Of a stretch of DNA of 64,000 nucleotides, positions 26,671 through 34,917 are shown in pieces (the stretch's first letter is position 1; every line of letters starts with the position of its first letter). Made by a program: the position numbers and the translations under genes. The stretch spans positions 124,001-188,000 of the forward strand of contig JAJEJC010000008.1 of assembly GCA_022828105.1 (NCBI GenBank), in the 5' to 3' direction. The notes under the pieces are model-generated. The model was given only the letters and a program-made list of their open reading frames with translations. It was not told the origin of the DNA and ran no database searches. This stretch comes from Dehalococcoidia bacterium. GTDB taxonomy: Bacteria; Chloroflexota; Dehalococcoidia; Bin125.

Positions 26671-27462
26671 ATGAGCGACGACCACCTGTTGATCGAACGT
26701 AGGGGCAACGGCGTCGTGCTGGCGACGCTGAATCGGCCCGAAGTGCTGAACGCGCTCTCCAACCGGATTCGCGACGGCCTGCGCGAGATGGTCGCCGACC
26801 TGCGCGCCGATCCGGATGTCCGCGCGCTGGTGATCACCGGCGCCGGCCGGGGGTTCTGCTCCGGCGCAGACCTCTCCAATCGTGACGAACGGGTCGCGGC
26901 CGAGGCGGAACCCGGCCTGGCCTCGACCGAGCTTCGCTACGGGTTCGCCGCCGAGCTGCAACAGCTCGAGATTCCCGTCATCGCCGCCGTCAACGGAGCC
27001 GCCGCCGGCGCCGGATTCGCCATCGCCCTCGCCTGCGACCTGCGCCTGATGTCCGACCGGGCGCGATTCCACCCGGGCTTCCTCAAGATCGGGCTTGGCC
27101 CTGACTGGGCCGCCTCCTGGACTCTGACTCGTCTGGCCGGCCACTCCCGCGCGCTGGAGGCCTTCTGGCTCTCCGATCCGATCGACGCGGAACAGGCTCT
27201 GCAGATGGGGATCGCCAACCGGGTGATCCCCCACGACGAACTCATGCCGGAAGCGCTGGCGCTCGCCGATCGTCTGGCCCAGAACGCGCCCTGGGCGATG
27301 GCGTTGACCAAGCGCGCCATCTACGCCGCGCTGAACAACGACGCCACCCAACAAGCCCAGCTTGAAGAACTCAACCAGGCCTGGCTGCGCAACTCGCTCG
27401 ACGCCAGAGAGGGCGCCCGCTCCTTCGTCGAAAAGCGCTCCCCGCAGTTCCAGAAGCGCTAG
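26671..27462 (+). CDS. Enoyl-CoA hydratase/isomerase family protein (PaaG-like)
   Basis: This 263-residue crotonase-fold protein has the acyl-CoA oxyanion-hole segments ALVITGAGRGFCSGADL and AAVNGAAAGAGFAIALACDL. The usual catalytic glutamates of hydratases are not seen. The segment reads FLKIGLGPDWAASWTLTRLA, with an Asp at the place used by PaaG-type isomerases, so isomerase-type chemistry is more likely than simple hydration. GGAG precedes ATG at 26671. It sits between two CoA-transferase genes with gaps of 2 and 14 bases. Confidence 0.88.
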   Translation: MSDDHLLIERRGNGVVLATLNRPEVLNALSNRIRDGLREMVADLRADPDVRALVITGAGRGFCSGADLSNRDERVAAEAEPGLASTELRYGFAAELQQLEIPVIAAVNGAAAGAGFAIALACDLRLMSDRARFHPGFLKIGLGPDWAASWTLTRLAGHSRALEAFWLSDPIDAEQALQMGIANRVIPHDELMPEALALADRLAQNAPWAMALTKRAIYAALNNDATQQAQLEELNQAWLRNSLDAREGARSFVEKRSPQFQKR

Positions 27463-27476
27463 GCCGAGCTCGCGCG

Positions 27477-28721
27477 ATGACCAGCAACGACGTTCCCGGC
27501 GCTCATGTGTTTGACGGCGTCCGCATCGCCGACTTCGCCTGGGTCGGCGTGGGACCCAACGCGACGATGCAGATGGCCTTTCACGGCGCGGAGGTGATCC
27601 GCGTCGAATCCTCCAACCGGCCCGACACCTTCCGCAACGGCGGTCCGCGGCCGCCCGGGGTCAACAACCTCGACGCCTCGGCCTACTTCGCCAAGTTCAA
27701 TCGTGGCAAGCGCTCGGCGGCGATCAATCTTGCGCATCCACGCGGCGCGGAAGTCGCCAGGCGACTGATCGCCACGGCCGACATTGTGACCGAGTCGTTC
27801 GCGCCCGGATTCATGCAGCGCATCGGCCTGAGCTACGAGGAAGTGCGCAAGATCAAATCCGACGTGATCATGTGCTCGATGTCGATGGAGGGTCAGACCG
27901 GCCCGCACGCCAAGTTCCGCGGCTTCGGACTGACCCTGCAAGCGACGGCCGGCGTGACCGGTGTCACCGGCTGGCCGGACCGCAGTCCGGTCGGTACCGG
28001 CGTCGCCTACACCGACTGGGTCGCAACCCACCTAGGGATCATCGGCATTCTCTCCGCGCTCGATCATCGCCGACGCACCGGCGAGGGACAGTACATCGAC
28101 CTCTCGCAGTTCGAAGCCTCAACGCTCGTGCTCGATGCCGGCGTGATCGACGCCGCCAACACGGGACGAGTCGCTCGGCCGCTGGGCAACCGCGACCTGC
28201 GCCACGCCCCGCACGGCGTCTATCCCTGCGCCGACGACCACACTGGCAGCGACCGCTGGGTCGCGATTGCGATCACGAGCGACGACCAGTGGCGCCGCCT
28301 GGCGCTGATTGTGGACCGGCAGGACTGGCTGGAGTCCGACGAACTCTGCCACGCCGCCGGCCGGTTGGCCGCGCAGGAAGCCCTGGATGAAGGCGTCGCC
28401 CGCTGGACTTCGACCCAGACTGTCGGCGAGGTCGAGCAGATGCTCCAGGCCGTCGGCATCCCCACCCACCGAGCCTCAAACGTCCGCGACGCGCACAACG
28501 ACCCGCAGCTCGCCCACCGCAACCACTGGTGGCGCAGCGATCACCCGGTGATCGGCGAGATGTCCTACGAGAGCCCGGCATGGCGGCTCAGTGACACCCC
28601 GCCGCCGATGCCGCGCCGCTCCCCGCTGCTGGGCGAAGACTCCGAGTACGTCTACCGCGAACTCTGCGGCTACTCCGAGCAAGAGTTCCAGCAGCTCATC
28701 GTCGACGGCGTCGTCGAATAG
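27477..28721 (+). CDS. CaiB/BaiF-type CoA-transferase lacking the expected aspartate
   Basis: This 414-residue family III CoA-transferase shows VFDGVRIADFAWVGVGPNA, AEVIRVESSNRPD, FNRGKRSAAINL and SMSMEGQTGP. Where relatives carry the nucleophilic Asp (D-xxx-QA-xx-G), this protein reads GFGLTLQATAGVTG, so Gly appears to replace Asp. That is an alignment by eye and needs checking. If true, it may be a non-catalytic or differently acting member. It is third in the operon and ends two bases before the convergent D-aminoacylase stop. Confidence 0.85.
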   Translation: MTSNDVPGAHVFDGVRIADFAWVGVGPNATMQMAFHGAEVIRVESSNRPDTFRNGGPRPPGVNNLDASAYFAKFNRGKRSAAINLAHPRGAEVARRLIATADIVTESFAPGFMQRIGLSYEEVRKIKSDVIMCSMSMEGQTGPHAKFRGFGLTLQATAGVTGVTGWPDRSPVGTGVAYTDWVATHLGIIGILSALDHRRRTGEGQYIDLSQFEASTLVLDAGVIDAANTGRVARPLGNRDLRHAPHGVYPCADDHTGSDRWVAIAITSDDQWRRLALIVDRQDWLESDELCHAAGRLAAQEALDEGVARWTSTQTVGEVEQMLQAVGIPTHRASNVRDAHNDPQLAHRNHWWRSDHPVIGEMSYESPAWRLSDTPPPMPRRSPLLGEDSEYVYRELCGYSEQEFQQLIVDGVVE

Positions 28722-28722
28722 C

Positions 28723-30306
28723 TCAGGGCAGCGATCGTCCCGCCAGCGCGCCGGTCGGCGTGCCGCCGTCGACCGCCAGTTGGCCGTTGACCAGTACGTA
28801 GGGAATGCCGGCCGGCGGGGTGCGCGGATCGTTGAAATCGGCCGTGTCGATCACCGTGTCGGCGTTGAAGACGACGAGGTCGGCGAACTTGCCCTCGGCC
28901 ACGACGCCCCGATCCGTCAGCCCGAAGCGGCTCGCCGGCAGCGAGGTCATGCCGCGCACGATGTGTTCCAGCAAGACCCCGCTGCGCCGCCGCAGCCGGC
29001 CCACGATCTTGGGGAACGTGCCGTAGGCGCGAGGATGCGGAATGCCCTCGTCGAACGGGATCCCGTCCGAGCCGACCATGTAGTCGTCGCGCGAGAGCAG
29101 CGCGATCACGTCCGCCTCGAGCTGCCGCACGACCGACGCGCTGGCCAGCATCCCGTCGCGGAAGCCGCAGTGCAACCCCGACTCGCGCATCACCTTGAGC
29201 GTCATCTCCGAGACCGACATGCCGAGCATCCGGGCCGCGTCGGCGAACGAAACGCCTTCAAGCTGCTTCAGATGTTCCGCGCCGATCCAGGTCCAGGTCG
29301 CGCTGTCGCTGCGGCCGGGAAAGAGATTCTCCAGCGAGTCGACCAGGCGGTCGCGCCAGGCCGGATCGCCGAGACGCTCGATCAGGCGGTCGATCCCGCC
29401 GATATGGCACTCGCCGCGCAGGAAGTAGCCGGGTACCGTCGCGGCGGCGGCGTAGGGATAGCACTCGAGCGTGACATCGACCCCGTCCGCCTTGGCCCGG
29501 TCAACCTCCGCCATGATCGAATCAATATCGCCTGCGTTGCTCGGAAACGTGCGGTAGTGCGAGATGTGCACCTTGACCCCGCTGCGCCTGCCGATGTTCA
29601 TCGCCTCGACAATGCCCGAACCGTCCGGCGCGCGGTCGTCGTTGTGATTGCGGATGTGGGTCACATAGACGCCGTCGTATCGCGCGACGACCTTGTTCAG
29701 CGCCACCAGCTCGTCGGTCGTCGAGTAGGAGTTGGGATAGTACGACAGCCCGGTCGAGAATCCGGTCGCGCCCTGTTCCATCGCTTCGGCGACCATCCGC
29801 TCGGCCTTCGCCAGACCCGCGCCTTCGAGCGGAACATCCTCGAAGCCGACGCTCTCCAGCCGCACCGGACCGTGCGGGGCCTGCACGGCGACGTTGCAGC
29901 CCTTGCCGTCGTAGTGCCAGCGGAAGGCGGCCATCGTCGACATGTCCAGTCCGCTCGGCGGCGGACCGTACAGACCGGCGATGTAGCGGCCGTAGGACTC
30001 CAGATTCTCCGCCGAGAGCAGCGCGTAGGAGAGTCCGTCCTGGGTGATGAACTCGGTCGTCACGCCCTGCGCGAGGCCGTGGACATGAACCGGATCGCGC
30101 AAGAGGACGCCGTCGGAGTGTGCGTGCGTGTCGATGAATCCGGGGGATACCGTCAGGCCCACAGCGTCGATCTCGCGCTCCGCCGACAGTCCCGACAGAT
30201 CGCCGACCGCGCTGATCCGATCGCCCTCGATCGCCACGTCTGCGGCAATCGCGGGCGACCCCGTTCCGTCGACCACGGCGCCCCCGCGAAGCAACAGATC
30301 AGCCAT
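28723..30306 (-). CDS. N-acyl-D-amino-acid deacylase-like amidohydrolase
   Basis: The 527-residue product belongs to the D-aminoacylase branch of the amidohydrolases. H61 and H63 of DTHAHSD start the metal site. GFSTGLSYYPNSYS, YVTHIRNHND and VKVHISHYRT supply later ligands. SDGIPFDEGIPHPRAYGTF near the C terminus is characteristic and contains the catalytic Asp. It removes acyl groups from D-amino acids or a related N-acyl compound in the cytoplasm. ATG at 30306 overlaps the CotH gene end by eight bases, so the two are probably one transcript. Confidence 0.88.
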   Translation of the reverse strand: MADLLLRGGAVVDGTGSPAIAADVAIEGDRISAVGDLSGLSAEREIDAVGLTVSPGFIDTHAHSDGVLLRDPVHVHGLAQGVTTEFITQDGLSYALLSAENLESYGRYIAGLYGPPPSGLDMSTMAAFRWHYDGKGCNVAVQAPHGPVRLESVGFEDVPLEGAGLAKAERMVAEAMEQGATGFSTGLSYYPNSYSTTDELVALNKVVARYDGVYVTHIRNHNDDRAPDGSGIVEAMNIGRRSGVKVHISHYRTFPSNAGDIDSIMAEVDRAKADGVDVTLECYPYAAAATVPGYFLRGECHIGGIDRLIERLGDPAWRDRLVDSLENLFPGRSDSATWTWIGAEHLKQLEGVSFADAARMLGMSVSEMTLKVMRESGLHCGFRDGMLASASVVRQLEADVIALLSRDDYMVGSDGIPFDEGIPHPRAYGTFPKIVGRLRRRSGVLLEHIVRGMTSLPASRFGLTDRGVVAEGKFADLVVFNADTVIDTADFNDPRTPPAGIPYVLVNGQLAVDGGTPTGALAGRSLP

Positions 30307-31684
30307 CGCCCGGAACCTCCCCGCTCGCGTCCCAGTCCTCGATCTTGGCGTCAATGTACTCCCATCGAGCGTCGATCTCTCCGTACAGCATCTTGACCGC
30401 CGCCCGCCAGGTTCGCTCGCCGGGGCCGTGTTCGTCGGCGGTCACATGCTCTGCGATCAGCGCGGCCAGGCGATCCACCCGTTCGTGCATCGCGTCCAGC
30501 GAGATCGTCTCCCGCATCAGGCTGCGAGAGGCCTCGATGTAGCGCTCCCAGCCTTGCGTGACCAGGGCCTGAAGGACGGGATCACAATGCGGCGCGCGCG
30601 CATCCAGATCCCAGAACACCTTGCGCGTGCGGCAACTGCGCTGCAGTTCGTCCCAATCGGGCATCTGGTAGAACGTACGAATCGGACTGACGCCGCGCCA
30701 GGAGTGCTCCACATCCCATGGAATCAGGGTGAACCCGCCTGAAATGCCGTCCTGGTACCAGAAGTAGTTGTGATTGAGGCATTCCGGCACGCAGTACCAG
30801 GCGACGATGCCGTCCCAGTTGTCGGTCAGCCGATCGGCGGCCAGGTAGCGGAAGATGTCGTCGGGTTCCTGCAACTGTTCCAGCAGGATGTCGTAGCGCG
30901 CTTCGTTCGACGCGGCCGCGTTGACCGCCTCCGAGAAGTCCTCGATCCCGCTCGGGTCGAGCGGTCCGCGCGCGATGGCGTCGGTCAGCGTCTCCTGGAA
31001 CGCCCAGAGCGTGTCGACGTTGCCCGGCCAGATCTCCTTGTAGAGCACGCCGCGCCCGCGATCACGGAAGCGGTCGGCAATGAACACGTCGTCGATGTCC
31101 TCGGTCAACGTGAACAGCCCCAGCGGCTCGCCGTTCAACTCCAGCCGCGCGTACACGGAACGCGGCGCGACGACCCCTGCGTCGCGAAACACTTCATACG
31201 TGAGGATCTCGCGCATCTGCGCCTCGTCGCCGTTCATCGCGTGGAAGTTGAGCCGCTTCAGTCCTTCGTAGCGCAGCGACGGATCGTACTCATCGAACCT
31301 CAACTTCCAGGACAGCTTGGGGCAGACCTGGCGGCCGTCGACGAAACACGCGCGCAGCACGCCGAAGAACCCCTTGTAGCGCACGCCGATTGGATCGAAT
31401 CGCTCGCCGTCAATCTCCACCGCGCCCTGCACGTAGACCTCGGCCGTCGGATTGGCGTTGAGCGCGGCCGCCTCTGCCTCGCCCAGCAGGATGTTGAAGG
31501 TCCGCACCGTCGCGATGTCGAAGACGACGTTGCGTGGATCGCTGCGCTGTTGGTCGACGCCGATCGTGGACGCTGCGGCGCGGGGCGGATCTCGCGGCGG
31601 GCGAGACTCGCCGCTGACGGCAAGCACGACGGCGAAAACGATCACGGCGCCCGCCAGCGTCGCGGCCAGGATCATCCGGCGCAT
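30299..31684 (-). CDS. CotH kinase family protein, membrane-anchored or secreted
   Basis: This 461-residue protein starts with a signal anchor (MILAATLAGAVIVFAVVLAV) and continues into a CotH domain. Typical segments are GVRYKGFFG, KLSWKLRFDEYDPSLRYEGL, LNFHAMNGDEAQMRE, LGLFTLTEDIDDVFI and IPWDVEHSW. CotH proteins are atypical kinases; spore-coat CotH phosphorylates coat proteins. Here the target is unknown and likely at the cell surface. The gene is divergent from VTC-domain and DUF4956 genes, a trio that I know recurs together in diverse bacteria. Confidence 0.88.
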   Translation of the reverse strand: MRRMILAATLAGAVIVFAVVLAVSGESRPPRDPPRAAASTIGVDQQRSDPRNVVFDIATVRTFNILLGEAEAAALNANPTAEVYVQGAVEIDGERFDPIGVRYKGFFGVLRACFVDGRQVCPKLSWKLRFDEYDPSLRYEGLKRLNFHAMNGDEAQMREILTYEVFRDAGVVAPRSVYARLELNGEPLGLFTLTEDIDDVFIADRFRDRGRGVLYKEIWPGNVDTLWAFQETLTDAIARGPLDPSGIEDFSEAVNAAASNEARYDILLEQLQEPDDIFRYLAADRLTDNWDGIVAWYCVPECLNHNYFWYQDGISGGFTLIPWDVEHSWRGVSPIRTFYQMPDWDELQRSCRTRKVFWDLDARAPHCDPVLQALVTQGWERYIEASRSLMRETISLDAMHERVDRLAALIAEHVTADEHGPGERTWRAAVKMLYGEIDARWEYIDAKIEDWDASGEVPGDG

Positions 31685-31736
31685 CGTGTCCCCTCTCCCA
31701 TCTGGGCCAACGTTAACGACCGATTAGTCTGGCGGC

Positions 31737-32468
31737 ATGACAAATGCCCTCGACCAGGAAGTCCGGACTCAGCCCGCGCGGCCGAGCGACCGCGAAGAAC
31801 GCAAGTACCCGCTTCCGATGGCTCGGGCGAGTCTGCTGACCGCCTGGCTCGATGCGCGACTATCCCGCGACCCTCAATACCCCGCAGGCATCGTCACCAG
31901 TTGCTACTACGACGCGCCCCAACTCGACGCCTACCAGGAGTCTGCGGACGGCGAGTTGCGCAAGCGGAAACTGCGCCTGCGCTGGTACGGCGAACCGATC
32001 GACCCCTACGCCGGCGTCTGGCTGGAGATCAAATCGCGCGACGGCCTGCGTTCGTTCAAACAGCGGCATCGCTACCCGATCTCCGGCGCGGCCAATCCGC
32101 TCGGCATCGTGATTCCCCGCCGCGAGGACCTTGCGGCCTGGCTCTCCGAGCTGTCCCTGACCATCGGCGAGCCGCTCGATCCGACGATCGAGCCGACGGC
32201 GCTGGTGCGCTACAACCGGATTCGCTGGCAATCGAGCGACCGTCAGGTTCGAGCCGCGCTCGATACCGATGTCCGCGCCGCCACGCCGTCGGGTGCTCCA
32301 ATCTGGCTGCCGATCGCGGACGGCTCAGTGCTGGAGTTGAAGTCCGCCGGCGAACTGCCGCCGCAACTGTCGCAGCTTGGCCGGCTCGGCCTGCGCCGCG
32401 CCGCGCACTCCAAGTACGCCCTCGCCGTCGAACGCCTCTACGGCGGCGAGCGGCCCAAGACGCGTTAG
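31737..32468 (+). CDS. VTC domain-containing protein (polyphosphate-polymerase-like)
   Basis: The 243-residue product is essentially one VTC/CYTH-like tunnel domain: REERKYPL at the N terminus, VTSCYYDAPQLDAY, a basic KRKLRLRWYG strand, VWLEIKSRDG and LELKSAGELP. In eukaryotes this domain polymerises polyphosphate from ATP at a membrane. Bacterial homologues are less well defined. Basic and acidic tunnel residues alternate as expected. DUF4956 follows after 24 bases, and CotH is divergent 52 bases away, consistent with a surface or polyphosphate-linked module. Confidence 0.88.
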   Translation: MTNALDQEVRTQPARPSDREERKYPLPMARASLLTAWLDARLSRDPQYPAGIVTSCYYDAPQLDAYQESADGELRKRKLRLRWYGEPIDPYAGVWLEIKSRDGLRSFKQRHRYPISGAANPLGIVIPRREDLAAWLSELSLTIGEPLDPTIEPTALVRYNRIRWQSSDRQVRAALDTDVRAATPSGAPIWLPIADGSVLELKSAGELPPQLSQLGRLGLRRAAHSKYALAVERLYGGERPKTR

Positions 32469-32492
32469 CGATCGATCAGCCTGGAGACACAG

Positions 32493-33182
32493 ATGCCAAT
32501 TGTCATGATCGAATGGCCCGACATCCTCGGCCCGACTTCGGAGATCGTGCTGGAGGAGTATCTCTTTGCCATGCTCGTGTCGCTGGCCGCATCGGTCGCG
32601 ACGTATGCGCTGTACGTGCTGTTCTACCGCGACTGGCAGCGCGGCGCCGGCATCCACCGCGTCTTCCTGCTTGCCGGCCCGGCGATCACGCTGCTGTTCA
32701 TCGCCATCCAGTGGTCGCTGCCGCTCTCGCTCGGTCTGCTCGGCGCGCTCTCCTTCGTCCGCTTCCGCACGCCGATCAAGGATCCGGCCGAGATCGGCTA
32801 CCTGCTGGTCATCATCGCGTCATCGATCGGCGCGGCAACCTACAACTACGAACTGGTCGGCATCCTCTTCGCCATCGTCGCCGCGGTCCTGGTCGCGCAG
32901 CGCATCTTCTCGAGCACAGGGCTCAGCGGATTCGCCGCGGGCTCGCGAGACCTGATCATCACCATGCCCGCCGACGACTACGTCCAGCACGAGGCCGCCG
33001 TGCTCGCCTTCCTGCAGACCAATCTCAGGGGCTTCAGGATCGCATCGACCACCCAAAACGCCGGAACCGCCAGCCTGCACGCAACCTTCCGCCGCTCAAG
33101 GTTCGCCGACCGCTGGGCCGAGTTCCGTCAGGAGCTCGAATCCACCGTCGCCCCAGCCTCAGTCGATCTCTACGTCGGCTAA
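32493..33182 (+). CDS. DUF4956 domain-containing membrane protein
   Basis: This 229-residue protein has about four membrane helices in its first 140 residues, the family hallmark LGALSFVRFRTPIKDPAEIG between helices, and a soluble C-terminal domain with alpha/beta character. Function is unknown, but the family co-occurs with VTC and CotH genes. GGAG lies upstream of ATG at 32493. The stop is followed after 12 bases by the selenocysteine tRNA gene on the same strand, so read-through transcription into the tRNA is likely. Confidence 0.88.
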   Translation: MPIVMIEWPDILGPTSEIVLEEYLFAMLVSLAASVATYALYVLFYRDWQRGAGIHRVFLLAGPAITLLFIAIQWSLPLSLGLLGALSFVRFRTPIKDPAEIGYLLVIIASSIGAATYNYELVGILFAIVAAVLVAQRIFSSTGLSGFAAGSRDLIITMPADDYVQHEAAVLAFLQTNLRGFRIASTTQNAGTASLHATFRRSRFADRWAEFRQELESTVAPASVDLYVG

Positions 33183-33194
33183 GCTCTCCACCAC

Positions 33195-33292
33195 GGGAGC
33201 GGAAGGGGACCGGTGTCCTCCACAGTCTTCAAAACTGATGCGGGGCGGCCCGCGCCGTCTCGGGTGGGTTCGACTCCCATGCGCTCCCGCCA
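33195..33292 (+). tRNA. selC: tRNA-Sec (selenocysteine), anticodon UCA
   Basis: The acceptor stem GGGAGCG pairs with CGCTCCC, followed by discriminator G and an encoded CCA (33290-33292). The anticodon loop is CTTCAAA with anticodon TCA. A long variable arm GGGGCGGC-CCGC-GCCGTCTC forms eight pairs including two G-U. The T arm is GTGGG-TTCGACT-CCCAT, as in Escherichia coli selC. The eighth acceptor pair of the usual 8+5 form is G-G here. Total length 98 bases including CCA. This shows that the genome decodes UGA as selenocysteine, directly relevant to the UGA-containing gene at 47642-49150. Confidence 0.93.
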
Positions 33293-33315
33293 GGCCTGAA
33301 TACACCGAGCGTTCA

Positions 33316-33336
33316 GTTCCTGCTTCACGCAGGAAC
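33316..33336. repeat. Hairpin repeat, family B copy 1
   Basis: GTTCCTGC (33316-33323), loop TTCAC, GCAGGAAC (33329-33336), an eight-pair perfect stem, preceded by CA and followed by CCGTTCTCC. A sister copy at 56744-56764 shares loop and flanks while two stem pairs have changed on both sides. Confidence 0.75.
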
Positions 33337-33406
33337 CCGTTCTCCCACGCCGAGCGCAGGTCCCACCCGCTCCCTCTGTAGACCTCCGGCAAGTCCAGCC
33401 AAAGTC

Positions 33407-33426
33407 GGCCCCGCGCAGGCGGGGCC
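33407..33426 (+). terminator. GC-rich stem-loop, possible terminator for the DUF4956/tRNA-Sec transcript
   Basis: GGCCCCGC (33407-33414) pairs with GCGGGGCC (33419-33426) around GCAG. It lies 115 bases past the tRNA. No U tract follows (ATTCGCC), so the role is tentative. Confidence 0.4.
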
Positions 33427-33799
33427 ATTCGCCGCCTGCACAACACTCGACCTCACTCCCCCTTGACTCCCGCGCGGCAACTCAGCACACTTGTCCTATC
33501 TGTGACTGCCATGCGAATCGAGCGCCGCCATCCCCACCCCGGCCGTCTTCACTCCGATTGCTCCCGACTGCACCCCACGCAAACCTCGCCTGGAACCTTC
33601 CGTTTCTGTCCCAAATTGTCCCCAAAACTGGCATTTCACCGCCAAGACCACTCCGAAAGTGAGCAAAATTGATCGCCTCGATCGCACGATCTCCCGCAAA
33701 ACACTGGGTTTCCGCACAAATCGGCCCGCTCAGAAAAAAATCGCCGGGAAGCGACCGCTTCGGCCCCGTCATCGCACCACCGCCGCCATCCGGCCGGCC

Positions 33800-34915
33800 C
33801 TAGAACGCGTCGATTACCGCTTGGGCAAACTCTTCGGTGCTGGCCGAGCCGCCCTGATCGGGAGTGAGCCGCTCGCCCGCCTCGTAGACCGCGTCGATCG
33901 CCGCTTCGAGGCTCGACGCCTGATCGTGGTGGCCCAGGTGATGCAGCATCATCACCGCCGAGAGCATCGTCGCGGTGGGATTGATCCGGTGCATCCCGGC
34001 GATGTCGGGCGCGGTGCCGTGGACCGACTCGAAGTAAGCCCAGTCCTCACCGAAGCAGCCCGACGGCGCCAACCCCAGCCCACCGATCGTGCCTGCCCCC
34101 TCGTCGGAGAAAATGTCGCCGTAGAGGTTCGGCAGCAAGACCACATCGAGGTCGTGCGGCGAGGCGACGAGGCGGCGGGCGAAATCGTCGGCGATGAACG
34201 ACTCGAACTCGATGTCCGAGTAACCGGAGGCGACTTCGGCGGCGATCTCGACGAACCAGCCGTCCGTGCGGGCCAGCACGTTGGTCTTCGCCGAACAGGT
34301 CAGCTTGCCCGGATAACCCTCGGCCTTGCGCTGCTGCGCCAGCCGGCAGGCGAAATGGGCGACGCGCTCGACGTTGGCGCGCGTGAAGTACTTGATCGCG
34401 TAACGGCCCTCGGCCTCGGCGAAGTGGCTGAATCCGCCCGGCACCTGCGTTCGCGAAACGCCGCCGAAGCGCGGACGGTCGGCCAGACCCGACGCCGCGA
34501 CCTCCGACAGATCGCCCTCGATCCCGGCGTACAGGTCTTCCAGATTCTCGCGCACGATGATGTAGTCGATGCCCTCCGGCTGCGCCATCGGCGAGCGGAA
34601 ACCGGGCCGCCACTTGATCGGGCGCACGTTGGCGAACGTCTGCTTGCCCCAGCGGAAGTAGCCCACGCCGGGCGTCTGACCGTTGGTCGACCCGAACAGC
34701 ACGGTGTCGCAGCGTTCGGCCGTGTCGATCACCAGTTGCGTGCCCTCTTCGCGCGACATCTGCGTCGCGAATTCGGCCCCGTCGGGCAAGACCTCAAAGG
34801 CGATCGGCAGCTCCATCGCCTGCAGCACGGTCATCGAGGCGTGCACCGCCTCGGGCGCGGCATCGTCGCCGGGCAGCACGCCCACGCTCGCCTGCGCATC
34901 GGATGAAGTGGCCAT
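33800..34915 (-). CDS. Isocitrate/isopropylmalate dehydrogenase family protein
   Basis: This 371-residue beta-decarboxylating dehydrogenase shows GVLPGDDAAPEAV at the N terminus, VRENLEDLYAGIEG (substrate loop), CSAKTNVL, the metal-site segment LLPNLYGDIFSDEGAGTIGG, and ESVHGTAPDIAG. It oxidises a 2-hydroxy acid with NAD(P). Isocitrate, isopropylmalate or tartrate cannot be told apart by eye, because the usual isopropylmalate loop is not seen. ATG at 34915 lies two bases after the stop of the upstream membrane Mrr-like gene, so they are co-transcribed. Confidence 0.88.
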   Translation of the reverse strand: MATSSDAQASVGVLPGDDAAPEAVHASMTVLQAMELPIAFEVLPDGAEFATQMSREEGTQLVIDTAERCDTVLFGSTNGQTPGVGYFRWGKQTFANVRPIKWRPGFRSPMAQPEGIDYIIVRENLEDLYAGIEGDLSEVAASGLADRPRFGGVSRTQVPGGFSHFAEAEGRYAIKYFTRANVERVAHFACRLAQQRKAEGYPGKLTCSAKTNVLARTDGWFVEIAAEVASGYSDIEFESFIADDFARRLVASPHDLDVVLLPNLYGDIFSDEGAGTIGGLGLAPSGCFGEDWAYFESVHGTAPDIAGMHRINPTATMLSAVMMLHHLGHHDQASSLEAAIDAVYEAGERLTPDQGGSASTEEFAQAVIDAF

Positions 34916-34917
34916 GA

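Larger units (their letters stand above)
33293..33799. other. Gene-free region downstream of tRNA-Sec
   Basis: About 500 bases contain no credible gene. The left part holds a family B hairpin and a GC-rich stem-loop. The right part (about 33560-33740) is noticeably richer in A and T than the flanks, with runs such as CAGAAAAAAATCG. Short ORFs here show no family features. Confidence 0.6.

Noticed and set aside
33482-33772. A 96-residue leftward ORF after tRNA-Sec.
   Set aside because: No family features, no ribosome-binding site, odd composition; probably chance in a gene-free region.
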